NCBI GenBank assembly: GCA_964372115.1
Contig: CAYJPN010000017.1
Span: forward strand, 45,609 to 109,608
Direction: 5' to 3'
DNA length: 64,000 nucleotides
From: CG2-30-36-16 sp964372115
GTDB taxonomy: Bacteria > Bacteroidota > Ignavibacteria > Ignavibacteriales > Ignavibacteriaceae
Shown here: piece by piece, positions 9,023 to 19,359 of the stretch
How the letters are laid out: every line of letters begins with the position of its first letter
How positions within the stretch are numbered: position 1 is the first letter of the stretch
Translations under genes and position numbers: made by a program
Notes under the pieces: model-generated
The model's database searches: none
The model's input: only the letters and a program-made list of their open reading frames with translations
Told to the model about the DNA's origin: nothing

Positions 9023-11314
9023 CTACCACCCGCTGTCCCCTCTTTTATCATCGGGTATTATTCTGCCGCGTCCTGTATGCAGTTCGCATTTAGGTGGAAT
9101 ATGTTTTATGTTAACAATATCCGTCACTGTGTTAGGGCAATATTCAGTTGCAACACGCGGATCACCCAAATCCATAGTTTCCTGACAAAACGTCACAGAT
9201 TTTATACCCTCTGCAAGCTTAAAATATTTTAGCGGCATATCAATTTTTTGGTAAACCTGTTCCATAAATTTACCCCAGATAGGGAGAGCAGCTTTAGCAC
9301 CCTGTCCGTACCAGTTTGTAAATTTAACACGATGATCATCAAATCCAACCCAAACTCCGGCAACTAATTGAGGAGTATAACCAACAAACCAGGCATCCGA
9401 AAAATTTTGTGTGGTGCCGGTTTTACCCGCGGCAGGGCGATGAAAAAATCGTCTAACGCCGCCGCCCGTTCCGTAATTTATAACATCCGACATCATATCC
9501 TGCATAATAGTTGCGGTTTGCTGAGAAATGGCTTCAGTGTACTCGGGCATAAACTCGGCAATTAATATTCCATTTTTATCTTCTACACGTACCACAGAAA
9601 TTGGTTCTACATGTACTCCATTATTTGCAAAAGTTCCGTACGCTGAAGTCATCTCCAACGGTGTTACCGAACTTGTTCCAAGCGCAATTGAAGGGTAAGC
9701 GTCAAGTTCTGATTTTATACCCATTCTATGCGCGTATTTAGCAACCTGCGATGGTGGAGCTATTTCGCTTATAGTCATCCTACCGGCTATTACGTTTACC
9801 GAAAAGGCGAGCGCACGCCTAAGAGTTATAAACCCGCCATAATTATTCTCGGCATTATCTGGCGACCAACCGTTATAATTAAATTTTTGGTTAAGCAATG
9901 TGTAAGCGGGGTAATAACCATTATCTATAGCGGTAGTGTAAGTAAATGGTTTAAAGGAAGAGCCTGGCTGACGTTTTATTCCGGTCACATGATTCAACCC
10001 CCTGCCGAAAGCCTGATTGGCACCGCCTACCATCGCTTTTATATGTCCGTTTGTCGGGTCAATAACAACAAAACCAACTTCAACTGTGCTTTCAGATTTT
10101 TTAACAGAATCGATAAAGTGAGTGTTGTATTTTAATCTGTTATATACCGAAGCTTTTTCGTCTTGCGAAACGGCAGTTTTGTACAATGTTGAATTTTTTA
10201 TTGCTTTATCAACCATATTAGTTAGAAGACTTTTATGTTTGTCCCAACTCCAATTTTTATTAAAGAGTTCCTGATACTCTTTAAGATGATCTGAAGCTGC
10301 TTTGTTTGCAATTTTTTGCATTCTGTAATCGAGAGTCGTATAAATATTTAATCCATCTCGATAAAGATCGAATCCGTACTTTTCCGAAATCACTGTTAGC
10401 TGCTGCCGAATGTATTCCATAAAATGCGGAGCCTCAGTTTGGATATGCCCGATTCTTTCTGTCGCAATTTCAACTGGTATCTTTTTGAGTTCCTCATAAC
10501 GTTCTTTGCTAAGTTTGTCAGTAACCACCATATTGTGCATTACTAGATTTCGGCGGCGCAAAGAGTTTTCAGGATGTCTAAGCGGGTCATAAACTTCGGG
10601 GGACTTTAACAGAGCCACAAATACTGCCGATTCAGGCAAAGTTAATTCGGATGCTTTTTTATCAAAATATACTCTCGATGCTGTTTCTATTCCGTAGGCG
10701 CTCCTGCCAAAATAGGAAACGTTAAGATACATTTCCAAAATTTCTTTTTTCGTAAACTGTTTTTCAATTTGAATTGCGGTTATCCATTCCCGAATTTTTC
10801 TTACGCCAGTATCAAAATTAGATTCGTTATGAACTTTGAGACTGTACAAATTTTTCGACAACTGCTGGGTTATAGTGCTTGCCCCTTCGCGTGAAAATGT
10901 TAATACATTTTTTACCATCGCCTGAACAAATCGGGGAAGATCAACTCCCCAATGGTCATAAAATTTTCTATCTTCAGTTGCAATCAAAGCATCGATAAGA
11001 AATTTAGGAAGACTGTCTATGTCTGTTTCTATTCTATTCTCGATAAAAAACTGACCGAGCAATTCCCCGTCTTCGGTAAATACTTTACTTGCTAACTGCG
11101 GTTCCGGGTTTTCCAATTCCTCCAATGAAGGCAACCCGCTGAAAATAAAAATAGCAAAAACAGTAAAAACAACTAACACCGCAGCCAGAAACAACCATAA
11201 ATATTTTTTACTTTTTTTCTTCTTTTTGCTGCTTCCGTTATCTCCTTTTTTACGGTTGCTGGCACTATTAAAATATTCGTCGTATTCCGAATCATTCAGA
11301 TTCTTTTTTGTCAT
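9023..11314 (-). CDS. mrcA: Class A penicillin-binding protein 1A (transglycosylase/transpeptidase)
   Basis: This bifunctional peptidoglycan synthase polymerises lipid II and cross-links stem peptides at the outer face of the inner membrane. A lysine-rich cytoplasmic tail is followed by one membrane anchor (about 39-58). The GT51 glycosyltransferase domain has Glu114 in the EDRKFY motif and REGASTITQQL. The transpeptidase domain has Ser452-Lys455 (SSFK), an SVN motif and Lys631 in KTGTT. Length 763 aa is normal for the family. Its ATG lies one base after the lpxH stop, so the two are likely translationally coupled. The mrcA symbol is by family; strict orthology is not proven. Confidence 0.93.
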   Translation of the reverse strand: MTKKNLNDSEYDEYFNSASNRKKGDNGSSKKKKKSKKYLWLFLAAVLVVFTVFAIFIFSGLPSLEELENPEPQLASKVFTEDGELLGQFFIENRIETDIDSLPKFLIDALIATEDRKFYDHWGVDLPRFVQAMVKNVLTFSREGASTITQQLSKNLYSLKVHNESNFDTGVRKIREWITAIQIEKQFTKKEILEMYLNVSYFGRSAYGIETASRVYFDKKASELTLPESAVFVALLKSPEVYDPLRHPENSLRRRNLVMHNMVVTDKLSKERYEELKKIPVEIATERIGHIQTEAPHFMEYIRQQLTVISEKYGFDLYRDGLNIYTTLDYRMQKIANKAASDHLKEYQELFNKNWSWDKHKSLLTNMVDKAIKNSTLYKTAVSQDEKASVYNRLKYNTHFIDSVKKSESTVEVGFVVIDPTNGHIKAMVGGANQAFGRGLNHVTGIKRQPGSSFKPFTYTTAIDNGYYPAYTLLNQKFNYNGWSPDNAENNYGGFITLRRALAFSVNVIAGRMTISEIAPPSQVAKYAHRMGIKSELDAYPSIALGTSSVTPLEMTSAYGTFANNGVHVEPISVVRVEDKNGILIAEFMPEYTEAISQQTATIMQDMMSDVINYGTGGGVRRFFHRPAAGKTGTTQNFSDAWFVGYTPQLVAGVWVGFDDHRVKFTNWYGQGAKAALPIWGKFMEQVYQKIDMPLKYFKLAEGIKSVTFCQETMDLGDPRVATEYCPNTVTDIVNIKHIPPKCELHTGRGRIIPDDKRGDSGW

Positions 11315-11315
11315 T

Positions 11316-12038
11316 TTAATTCCAATTTACTATTTCAAATTTGTCGTTAAATATGCCGTAGCACGGAGTGTCGAGCCACGAACCAAGGTTAATATATGCA
11401 CTGTTCTTATAATACTCAAAAATTCTTTTATGTAAATGCCCGAACAATACATAATCATAACCTTGGTCAATTTTTAATTTTGCCGCGTCAAACAACCCAT
11501 CGAGTTCGCCGTAATCTTTTTTTGCAGTATAATCTCTACTTGTTTTGCTGGTATTGCTTGCAAGGGCAACACCAAAATCGGGGTGAATGAGTGAGTATAA
11601 ATTTTGCAGTAATTTATTACGCATAATTTTTTTTAATATGTTGTACCCGGTGTCGTTTATAACAAGCCCATCGCCATGAGCTATAAAAAATTTTTTACCG
11701 TTCAGCACTCTTTCTATTCCGTCATGAAATAACTTGACGCCTATTTCATCTTCAAAAAAATTGCGGTGCATAAAGTCGTGATTACCTATTATATAATTAA
11801 CCTTAATGCCTGCTTCGGTTAAATCCTGCAGAGCGGTTAAAGTTCTAAAATAACCTTTTTGGTAAACACGCCGGTACTCAAACCAGTAATCAAAAAGATC
11901 GCCGACGATAAATAACTCACAACAATTTTCCGCAGCAAAGTTGAGGAGTTTTACTAATTTGCGTTCTTTTACTTTCTCGATTTCTTTTTGCTGCAAACCG
12001 AGATGAATATCGGATATAAAAATATATTTATTGTTCAC
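11316..12038 (-). CDS. lpxH: UDP-2,3-diacylglucosamine diphosphatase (LpxH-like)
   Basis: Calcineurin-type metallophosphoesterase of 240 aa, the usual LpxH length. Metal ligands are in order: Asp10/His12 (DIH), Asp47 with GDLFD, Asn86-His87 (GNHD), HGD near 120 and GHLH near the C-terminus. LpxH hydrolyses UDP-2,3-diacylglucosamine to lipid X in lipid A synthesis, at the cytoplasmic face of the inner membrane. Pairing with a PBP gene one base downstream gives an envelope-biogenesis unit. It could instead be a related LpxH-like phosphoesterase, but family length and motifs fit LpxH best. Confidence 0.85.
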   Translation of the reverse strand: MNNKYIFISDIHLGLQQKEIEKVKERKLVKLLNFAAENCCELFIVGDLFDYWFEYRRVYQKGYFRTLTALQDLTEAGIKVNYIIGNHDFMHRNFFEDEIGVKLFHDGIERVLNGKKFFIAHGDGLVINDTGYNILKKIMRNKLLQNLYSLIHPDFGVALASNTSKTSRDYTAKKDYGELDGLFDAAKLKIDQGYDYVLFGHLHKRIFEYYKNSAYINLGSWLDTPCYGIFNDKFEIVNWN

Positions 12039-12107
12039 TATAATTTTTTTTTGTACAAATTAAAGTTTGTCATTCTTAAAATAAAAACCAAAATAAATCC
12101 GGAATAA

Positions 12108-13796
12108 TTATTCTTCAAACGAGCCTAACAGCCAATTATCCGGATCAGGAATAATTTGTTTTACAGCGCCATTAACTTCAATAGCAAAAGTTTTTTTTCG
12201 AGCATCTACAAAAACTGTCTTAAAGAGTTCCTCGCCGTTAACAAACTTAATTTTTAAGTCGAGAGGAAAAAAGTAAGCCTCGTAATTTTCCTGAGTTTGT
12301 TCAATATTTATTTTTAATTCGTTATTGCTGCTATTTTCCCAAGCATATTTACAGTTTATAATCCCAATACCATTGTACACCCATTGATTAAAAAATTTGT
12401 TAAAACTTTTTCCGCTTATCAATTCGCATGTAGTTTTAAAATCATCGGTAGACGCATTCGAATATTTGTAAGTTTCAAAATATTTGCGCAATATTTTAAA
12501 GAACACCGAATCTCCGGTTTCCTTTCGGAGCATGTGCAAGGTCCAGGCTCCTTTGTCATAAACGGTTTTATTAAATAAATCCTTCGGGTTATATAATGTT
12601 CCCGGATAATCAGAACTAAATTTTGAGATCATTGTTGACCGCAGCGCTTTTTTACCGGAAAGCGCTTCGTAATACAATGCCTCGCTATAACTTGCGAAAC
12701 CTTCATTAAGCCAGATATCTTTCCATGTTTTGGGACCAACAGCATCACCAAACCATTGATGAGCCAGTTCGTGAACATAAATATCTTCAAAAAAGTTTTT
12801 CCCACTCACAAAGTTCGAACCTATACCTGTAATTGTCTGATGCTCCATTGCACCTAACTGCCACAAAAACTCTGCGACCCCATATTTTTCTTTTAGAAAC
12901 GGATATTCTCCAAACAATTTTGAAAATATTTCTATCATCCTCCGGTGCCCCCCGAAATCTATTTTTGCTTCTTTTATATGCTTGGGCAAACAGTAATAAT
13001 CAAGAAGCATGGTGTCTTTATTGGCGGATATGTAATGATCGGTGAAGTTATAGTAGTTTGAAGAATAAATTGAAATTAAATAAGTTGAAATAGGATAACT
13101 TGTTCTCCACGAATATGTTTTTCTACCATCTGCGTTATCCGTAATGCCGGTTAAAGTTCCGTTGGAAACTGAAATTTTATCACTGTCGTTTGTAATGTGA
13201 ATATCCATCATGACTTTATCATCAGGTCTATCGCTGCAGGGAAACCAGGTTGAAGCATAATTTGGCTCATTTAGCGTATACGTTAAACTATGCCCGTTAA
13301 TTTCGCCGAATACGAATGACGCCAGCCCTGTTCTTTTAGGAGAACCTCTATAATTAACTATTATTTCAAAAGTATCCACCGCTGGAATTTCTAATGGAAT
13401 TTTTAATAATGTGCCAGACAAATTAAACTTGTTGGATTTACCATTAAATTGAAGTGAGGAAATTTCCATGTTATCATAAAAATTCAAAAAAACTGTGTCT
13501 GCCGGGGAACCTATTATCCGTCCTGTAATTATTGTTTTACCTTTTATTTCTCTCTCGTTGGGAAACAAATCAACTGATATATCGTAATGAATAATATCTT
13601 GATTATACTGTTGCTCAATAATATAACCCCCGGGTTGGGATACGAACAACCCGCTGCCGGTTGCGCTATTTAATTCTTTTCTGGTTTCTTTTGCATATTT
13701 AACTCCACTTATTATCGGTGAGTTTCCAATATTCAAACCTAAAAGAAAAAATATTGAAAATAGGATAACGCCAATTGCAGCACTATTTGATTTCAT
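12108..13796 (-). CDS. M1-family zinc aminopeptidase, exported
   Basis: An N-terminal hydrophobic segment (about 7-25) suggests export or membrane anchoring. A beta-sandwich N-domain precedes the gluzincin core with zinc ligands His342 and His346 (HELAH) and Glu365 (NEGF) after the standard 18-residue spacing. At 562 aa it is shorter than full ERAP/PepN types: it lacks the large C-terminal helical domain but keeps a C-terminal beta domain (YEAYFFPLDLKIKF). M1 enzymes remove N-terminal residues from peptides. The GAMEN-like exopeptidase motif reads GAMEH here. It is read away from glgC and lies 69 bp upstream of lpxH. Confidence 0.9.
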   Translation of the reverse strand: MKSNSAAIGVILFSIFFLLGLNIGNSPIISGVKYAKETRKELNSATGSGLFVSQPGGYIIEQQYNQDIIHYDISVDLFPNEREIKGKTIITGRIIGSPADTVFLNFYDNMEISSLQFNGKSNKFNLSGTLLKIPLEIPAVDTFEIIVNYRGSPKRTGLASFVFGEINGHSLTYTLNEPNYASTWFPCSDRPDDKVMMDIHITNDSDKISVSNGTLTGITDNADGRKTYSWRTSYPISTYLISIYSSNYYNFTDHYISANKDTMLLDYYCLPKHIKEAKIDFGGHRRMIEIFSKLFGEYPFLKEKYGVAEFLWQLGAMEHQTITGIGSNFVSGKNFFEDIYVHELAHQWFGDAVGPKTWKDIWLNEGFASYSEALYYEALSGKKALRSTMISKFSSDYPGTLYNPKDLFNKTVYDKGAWTLHMLRKETGDSVFFKILRKYFETYKYSNASTDDFKTTCELISGKSFNKFFNQWVYNGIGIINCKYAWENSSNNELKINIEQTQENYEAYFFPLDLKIKFVNGEELFKTVFVDARKKTFAIEVNGAVKQIIPDPDNWLLGSFEE

Positions 13797-14114
13797 AATT
13801 GATCTTATTTTTTTAAAAACCGGACGAATTTATTCTTCCGGTAGATTCTTTTTTAATTTGCAAATAAATAATAATATGTAGCTGTAAATTAATAATTTCT
13901 TAAATTGCCAAACAATTCATAATTGAATATATTAAAGCAGTTGCTTTAATAAAAATGAGGGGCAGATTCGAAAGAAACCTCTTATTAAAGAATTTCATTT
14001 CTTTTTGCCTGTTTTCATATTTTTTTAATTAACCGTATTATCCCCGTCGTTTTTTTTTGACGGATAGCAATTATAAAATGAAAAATTAGGATTAGATTAT
14101 TTTAGGAGATTTAT
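13797..14114. other. Divergent intergenic region between M1 peptidase and glgC
   Basis: These 318 bp are AT-rich with no supported ORF. They must hold the promoters for both divergent genes, but no clean TTG/TAnnTTTG pair was found. A short inverted repeat (CCGTC / GACGG around a T-run, about 14045-14065) lies 50 bp before glgC. The glgC ribosome binding site AGGAG is at 14104-14108. Confidence 0.5.
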
Positions 14115-15359
14115 ATGACTCTTCCAGGCTCTTCAATTTTACGCGATACAATTACAATGTTATTAGCAGGCGGGCAGGGTGAACGACTTTTTCCTTTGAC
14201 AAAATACCGCAGTAAACCATCTGTGCCTTTCGGCGGGAAGTATAGAATTATTGACTTTGCATTGTCGAATTGTCTTAATTCCGGTTTACGTCGACTATAT
14301 GTCTTAACACAATACAAATCCGACTCTCTGAATCAGCATCTTTTTGAAGCGTGGAGCATTTTTAACCCCGAACTCGGTGAGTTTATTTATTCGGTGCCCC
14401 CGCAACGGAAAATTAATAACGATTGGTACCTCGGCACATCAAACGCAATTTACCAAAACATGAATCTTTTTTCATCTGACAAAAAAGCAAAGTGGGTGCT
14501 TGTACTAAGCGGCGATCATATTTACAAAATGGACTACTTGAGAATGCTTCAGCACCACGTAGATTCTAAGTCTGATTTGACGATTGCATGCATAGATGTA
14601 CCTAAAGAGGAAGCGCCACGTTTTGGAATTGTGGGAATTGATGATAAATATAATGTTACTTCTTTTTTAGAAAAACCAGCCAATCCTCCGGTAATACCCG
14701 ATAACCCCAAAAACTCATTTGTTAACATGGGTATTTATGTTTTTAATGCCGGAAAATTAAAAGATATTTTCCACGAAATGGAAGCTCAAAAAATAAAGTC
14801 TCACGATTTTGGGCAGCATGTCATCCCTTTTATGGTTAATTCTGGTATGGCAATAAAAGCTTACAAATTTTATGATGAAAACAAAAAAGAAAGACCATAT
14901 TGGAAAGATATCGGGACAATTGACAGCTATTTTGAAGCAAGCATGAACTTAATAAGTGTAACACCCGATTTTAACTTTTACGATTTTGAATGGCCGATGA
15001 GAGCATACCAGCATCAGTTTCCGCCAGCAAAAACAGTATCTCACGAAGGAGAAAGAGTCGGGCGGTCACTTAACTCGCTTATATGCGACGGTTCAATTGT
15101 ATCCGGCGGTTTAGTAGAACGTTCTCTTTTAGGGCCAGGAGTTAGAGTAAATAGTTTTGCTTATGTAACTGATTCCATTATTATGGACTATTGCAATATT
15201 GGCAGGCACGCAAGAATTCGGCGGGCTATAGTTGATAAAAGCGTAACTGTGCCGGAAGGATACGAAATAGGCTTTGATCTTGACGGAGATAAGAAAAAAT
15301 TTACCGTAACTGAGAGCGGTATTGTTGTAATTTCAAAAGGACAGGTTTTAACGGCTTAG
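14115..15359 (+). CDS. glgC: Glucose-1-phosphate adenylyltransferase
   Basis: GlgC makes ADP-glucose from glucose-1-phosphate and ATP, the committed step of bacterial glycogen synthesis in the cytosol. The N-terminal nucleotidyltransferase motif LLAGGQGERLFPLT and the GGKYRIIDFALSN motif are intact, as are SGDHIYKMDY (catalytic Asp) and FLEKP (sugar-phosphate site). The C-terminal part is a left-handed beta-helix. Length 414 aa is typical. ATG is preceded by AGGAG at seven bases. No other glycogen genes are adjacent. Confidence 0.97.
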   Translation: MTLPGSSILRDTITMLLAGGQGERLFPLTKYRSKPSVPFGGKYRIIDFALSNCLNSGLRRLYVLTQYKSDSLNQHLFEAWSIFNPELGEFIYSVPPQRKINNDWYLGTSNAIYQNMNLFSSDKKAKWVLVLSGDHIYKMDYLRMLQHHVDSKSDLTIACIDVPKEEAPRFGIVGIDDKYNVTSFLEKPANPPVIPDNPKNSFVNMGIYVFNAGKLKDIFHEMEAQKIKSHDFGQHVIPFMVNSGMAIKAYKFYDENKKERPYWKDIGTIDSYFEASMNLISVTPDFNFYDFEWPMRAYQHQFPPAKTVSHEGERVGRSLNSLICDGSIVSGGLVERSLLGPGVRVNSFAYVTDSIIMDYCNIGRHARIRRAIVDKSVTVPEGYEIGFDLDGDKKKFTVTESGIVVISKGQVLTA

Positions 15360-15430
15360 CACAATTATATATTTTTATTTTACTACAAATAGTATAATTT
15401 TCAATACGTAAACTTTGTTCAATTTTTTTT

Positions 15431-17263
15431 GTGATTATAGCATTGAATGAGCTTTTAGATCTTAAATTAAAACATTTACCTTCGAATCCCGGTATTTATC
15501 AGTTTAAAAACGATAAGGGGAAAATTATTTATGTTGGTAAGGCAAATAACCTGCGAAGCAGGGTGCGTAGTTATTTTCAAAGTAATGTAACAAACGTAAA
15601 AACTGCGGCTCTTGTAAGCAAAATTGTTGATTTAGAGCTTATTGTAACCGATAATGAGATTGAAGCGCTCGTCCTTGAAAATAATCTAATCAAACAATAT
15701 AAACCCCGCTATAATGTCAATTTAAAAGATGATAAATCCTACCCGTATATAAAAATTACAAAAGAGCCATACCCCCGCATCTATGCTACACGAAGGTTAA
15801 TTAAAGATGGTTCAAAATATTTTGGGCCGTACACCGATGTAAGAAATATGAAATCAGCTTTGAGAATGATAAACCAGATATTTAGAATAAGAAGCTGCAA
15901 GTTAAATATTACACAGGAAAACATTGATAAGAAAAAATTTAAGGTATGTCTCGATTACCATATAAAAAAATGTGATGGACCGTGCGAAGGATTTATTACC
16001 GAACTTGAATATAATGAGATGGTTGATGAAGTAGGCAAAACCTTAAAGGGAAAAACCGACGACCTTATAAAAGATTTGAAACGTAAAATGGAAACTAATG
16101 CTTCATCCTTAGAGTTCGAGAAAGCGGCTGAAATAAGAGATAGGTTAGAACAGCTTGAATCGTTATCATCAAAACAAAAAATAGTAAGTAATGATTTTTT
16201 GGATAGAGATATATTATCTATAGCATATGAAGGGAAGGACTCTGCCTGTTCAATTTTTAATATTCGCGGCGGAAAACTTGTGGGGAAAAAACAACTCCAT
16301 CTATCAATCGACCAGGATGAAGAAAAAGAGAATATTTACAATGCAGCGATAAAATTTTATTATTCCGAGTACGTCGATATTCCATCCGAGCTTGTAATTG
16401 AGAGTGAGCCAGCCGACAAAGATACACTCACCGAATGGCTTGGCGGGAAAGCAAATCATCGCATAAAAATTATTGTGCCTCAGCGAGGTGAATTAAAATC
16501 GCTCATAAAAATGTGCACAGAAAATGCGTATCTTCAGTTGAAAGAAATTCAATTACACAAGATGAAAAACCAGGGACATACTCCTTATGCTGTGTCTGCG
16601 CTTCAGCGAGATTTACGATTAAAGGAGCTGCCGAAAAAAATTGAGTGCTTCGATATTTCAAACTTGCAGGGGACTGATACGGTAGCAAGTTTGGTTGTTT
16701 TTGAAGATGGGAAACCGAAAAAAAGTCTATACAGAAAATTCATAATAAAAGATGTTATCGGTCCGGATGATTTTGAAAGTATGCGCGAGGTAATAAAGCG
16801 TCGTTATGGAAGGTTAAAAGAGGAAAACCAACCTCTGCCTGATTTAATAATGGTTGATGGGGGAAAGGGACAATTATCCAGCGCGGTAGAAATTTTAAAT
16901 GATCTCGGGTTTGAAAATTACAATATCATTGGGTTAGCTAAACGATTGGAGGAAGTTTTTTTCCCCAACCACTCCGAACCCGAATCAATACCGAAAACTT
17001 CATCCGGGTTAAAACTTCTTCAGCATGTTCGCGACGAAGCTCACCGTTTTGCAATTACATTTCATCGGTTACGCAGAAGTAAACGAACTATTACAACCGA
17101 ACTGAATGATATTCAAGGAATTGGTCCATCAACTACACAATTGCTCTTAACAAAAATCGGAAGCTTAGCGGAAATAAAAATATCATCAAAAGAAAAACTT
17201 GCTGAAATAATCGGGAAGAAAAAAGCGGAATTAGTTTATAACCATTTTAATAGTATACAATGA
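15431..17263 (+). CDS. uvrC: Excinuclease ABC subunit C
   Basis: UvrC makes the dual incision in nucleotide excision repair after UvrA/UvrB damage recognition. In order: a GIY-YIG nuclease (GIYQF...IIYVGKANNLRSRV), four cysteines in SCKL, KVCLDY and KCDGPCEG as in Fe-S-type UvrC, a UVR domain near 200-245 (SLEFEKAAEIRDRLEQL), an RNase H-like nuclease and a C-terminal helix-hairpin-helix pair (DIQGIGPSTTQLLL). Length 610 aa is normal. The start is GTG at 15431, as no nearby in-frame ATG exists; a TTG four codons later is an alternative. It follows glgC by 71 bp. Confidence 0.96.
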   Translation: MIIALNELLDLKLKHLPSNPGIYQFKNDKGKIIYVGKANNLRSRVRSYFQSNVTNVKTAALVSKIVDLELIVTDNEIEALVLENNLIKQYKPRYNVNLKDDKSYPYIKITKEPYPRIYATRRLIKDGSKYFGPYTDVRNMKSALRMINQIFRIRSCKLNITQENIDKKKFKVCLDYHIKKCDGPCEGFITELEYNEMVDEVGKTLKGKTDDLIKDLKRKMETNASSLEFEKAAEIRDRLEQLESLSSKQKIVSNDFLDRDILSIAYEGKDSACSIFNIRGGKLVGKKQLHLSIDQDEEKENIYNAAIKFYYSEYVDIPSELVIESEPADKDTLTEWLGGKANHRIKIIVPQRGELKSLIKMCTENAYLQLKEIQLHKMKNQGHTPYAVSALQRDLRLKELPKKIECFDISNLQGTDTVASLVVFEDGKPKKSLYRKFIIKDVIGPDDFESMREVIKRRYGRLKEENQPLPDLIMVDGGKGQLSSAVEILNDLGFENYNIIGLAKRLEEVFFPNHSEPESIPKTSSGLKLLQHVRDEAHRFAITFHRLRRSKRTITTELNDIQGIGPSTTQLLLTKIGSLAEIKISSKEKLAEIIGKKKAELVYNHFNSIQ

Positions 17264-17318
17264 TTTTAACACTATTTTTTTCTAATCTCAAAAATCAAAT
17301 AATTGCTTAAACAAACTT

Positions 17319-19205
17319 TTATCTTACCTCGGCTGCTTCCGGTTTTTTACCAAAGAACAAAATAATCCCGCCAAGGATAATTGAAATTATCACTATCGAT
17401 AGATATGGTGAAAAACCAAACGCTGTTGGGATATCTCCGATAATCATACAAACAATTGCGGTAAGTATTGCATAGGGTAACTGCGTACGAACATGATCCA
17501 TATGATCGCATCCCGATGCCATGGAGCTTAAAATTGTCGTGTCGGCAATCGGCGAGCAATGGTCGCCGAAAACAGAACCTGCAAGCACCGAGCTGATTAC
17601 ACCGTATATTATTAATGATGAATCTGTGGCGGAATAGTGGTATAAATTTGTTACATGCCCTGCAAGCGGAATTACTATTGGCATCATAATAGCCATTGTG
17701 CCCCAGCTTGTACCGGTTGCAAAACTTGTTAAGGCGCAAACTAAAAATATTATTACAGGTAAATATCTCGGGTCAATTGAATTGCTTATAATGCTTATAA
17801 TATAATCCGCCGTTTTTAGATCCTGTGTAATTGACCCGATTGCCCAAGCGAGGGTTAAAATTAACTGAGCAAGCAGCATTGAACGCACACCGATAAACCA
17901 TGCGTCAACAGTTTCGTTCACTGTCATAATTTTCTGCGAAACAATCATTACACCGGCGACAATACATGCGGTAAAACTTGCCCACAAAAGTGAAAGATAC
18001 GAATTTGAATTGCCGATGATATCTTGAAAACCATAATTAACAACGCCCTGCTGCTGCAACGCACTGATACCTGTATAATACAAACCGAACAGCGTTCCTG
18101 AAACAAGAACCACTATAGGAACCACACCGTTGTACCATTTTGCTTTTTCATCATTGCCGAAAATATCGGAAGTCTCGGTTAAATCTTTTGAAGCAATCAC
18201 ACCATCCCGTATTACTTTCCCCTCTCTAACAGCTCTTCTTTCCGCTTTTAGCATCGGGCCAAAATCACGATTAAAATATGTAATCAAAAAAACAAAAATT
18301 AGCATAGAAATTGGATAAAACCGGAAAGGGATGGTTTTAATAAATACATCGTAAGCGTTGGCGGTAGATCCGATGCTCTTTAAACCGTCTTGAATTAGTC
18401 CGACCTCAAAGCCTATCCATGAACTCACAATTACAATACTTGCAACGGGCGCCGAAGTAGCATCAACTATAAATGCTAATTTTTCTCTTGAAATTTTTAA
18501 TTTATCGGTAATAGATCTCATCAAATTGCCGACTATCAATGTGTTGGCATAATCATCAAAAAATATCATGAGTCCGGAAGCCCAGGTAGCAATAAGTCCG
18601 GAGCGTCTTGTACGAGCGTAACGAGTAACTATGTTTGCTATTCCTCTTGTTCCCCCGCTTTTAGAAATTAACCCCACCACTCCGCCGAACAAAAATGTAA
18701 AAACTATAATTTGAATATGAGAGGTTTCGGTTAGAGTGTTTATGATATAGGTATCAACCACTCTTAAAATTCCGGTTAACGGGTTATAATCATATATAAA
18801 AATTGCACCCATGTAAATTCCAAGCAGCAGCGATATTATAACCTGACGGAGTAACAATGCGAGCACAATTGCGAGAATTGGAGGGATGATACTTAATAAT
18901 CCAGGAATCACCCTTATCTTTTTATCAAGAGAAGGAAATCCATCTACTTTTACATTAAAACTTCCAGCGAATCCGAGGCTTATTGTTGTATCTATTTTTC
19001 CTTTTGTAACCTTTAGAATTTTTTCATCGAAATCATGATCATTTTTAAAATAAAGACGAACAGAGTTCAGTGTGTCCGGGAGTCCATCGAGTTTTATTTT
19101 AAATGAAAGATCTTTGAGAGCAATTTTGGGAACAGTTAAATTTGCCGGTAGCGCGGAAGCAGCAAATAAAAAGAATAAGAATAATAAAAGGGTTTTTCTT
19201 TTCAA
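17319..19205 (-). CDS. NhaC-family Na+/H+ antiporter with N-terminal extracytoplasmic domain
   Basis: A signal-peptide-like segment (1-22) and a beta-rich 90-residue domain (about 23-110; LPDTLNSVRLYFKND, SFNVKVDGFPSLDKK) precede the transporter. The rest has about a dozen membrane segments and NhaC-type motifs (LLLGIYMGA, FDDYANTLIVGNLMR, GTSWGTMAIMMP, GDHCSPIADTTILSS). NhaC-family carriers exchange Na+ for H+ or co-transport amino/organic acids. The exported N-terminal domain is an addition to the usual roughly 500-aa core and may bind substrate or partner proteins. Convergent with uvrC, 55 bp apart. Confidence 0.88.
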   Translation of the reverse strand: MKRKTLLLFLFFLFAASALPANLTVPKIALKDLSFKIKLDGLPDTLNSVRLYFKNDHDFDEKILKVTKGKIDTTISLGFAGSFNVKVDGFPSLDKKIRVIPGLLSIIPPILAIVLALLLRQVIISLLLGIYMGAIFIYDYNPLTGILRVVDTYIINTLTETSHIQIIVFTFLFGGVVGLISKSGGTRGIANIVTRYARTRRSGLIATWASGLMIFFDDYANTLIVGNLMRSITDKLKISREKLAFIVDATSAPVASIVIVSSWIGFEVGLIQDGLKSIGSTANAYDVFIKTIPFRFYPISMLIFVFLITYFNRDFGPMLKAERRAVREGKVIRDGVIASKDLTETSDIFGNDEKAKWYNGVVPIVVLVSGTLFGLYYTGISALQQQGVVNYGFQDIIGNSNSYLSLLWASFTACIVAGVMIVSQKIMTVNETVDAWFIGVRSMLLAQLILTLAWAIGSITQDLKTADYIISIISNSIDPRYLPVIIFLVCALTSFATGTSWGTMAIMMPIVIPLAGHVTNLYHYSATDSSLIIYGVISSVLAGSVFGDHCSPIADTTILSSMASGCDHMDHVRTQLPYAILTAIVCMIIGDIPTAFGFSPYLSIVIISIILGGIILFFGKKPEAAEVR

Positions 19206-19359
19206 TAGTGTAATTACTCTAATAATAGTTTATGGTAATATTTATAATTAGTTTTAATATCATAAATTTTTTGATTTAGATGGGGGAATATAAAATGAAG
19301 ATTAAAAAAATCAAAAATTATTCTTATTTTTTGACTGCTTTTATTTCAAAAAGTTAAAT

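Noticed and set aside
14045..14065. Inverted repeat before glgC as a terminator
   Set aside because: The T-run is in the loop, not after the stem, and no gene ends there in the plus direction.
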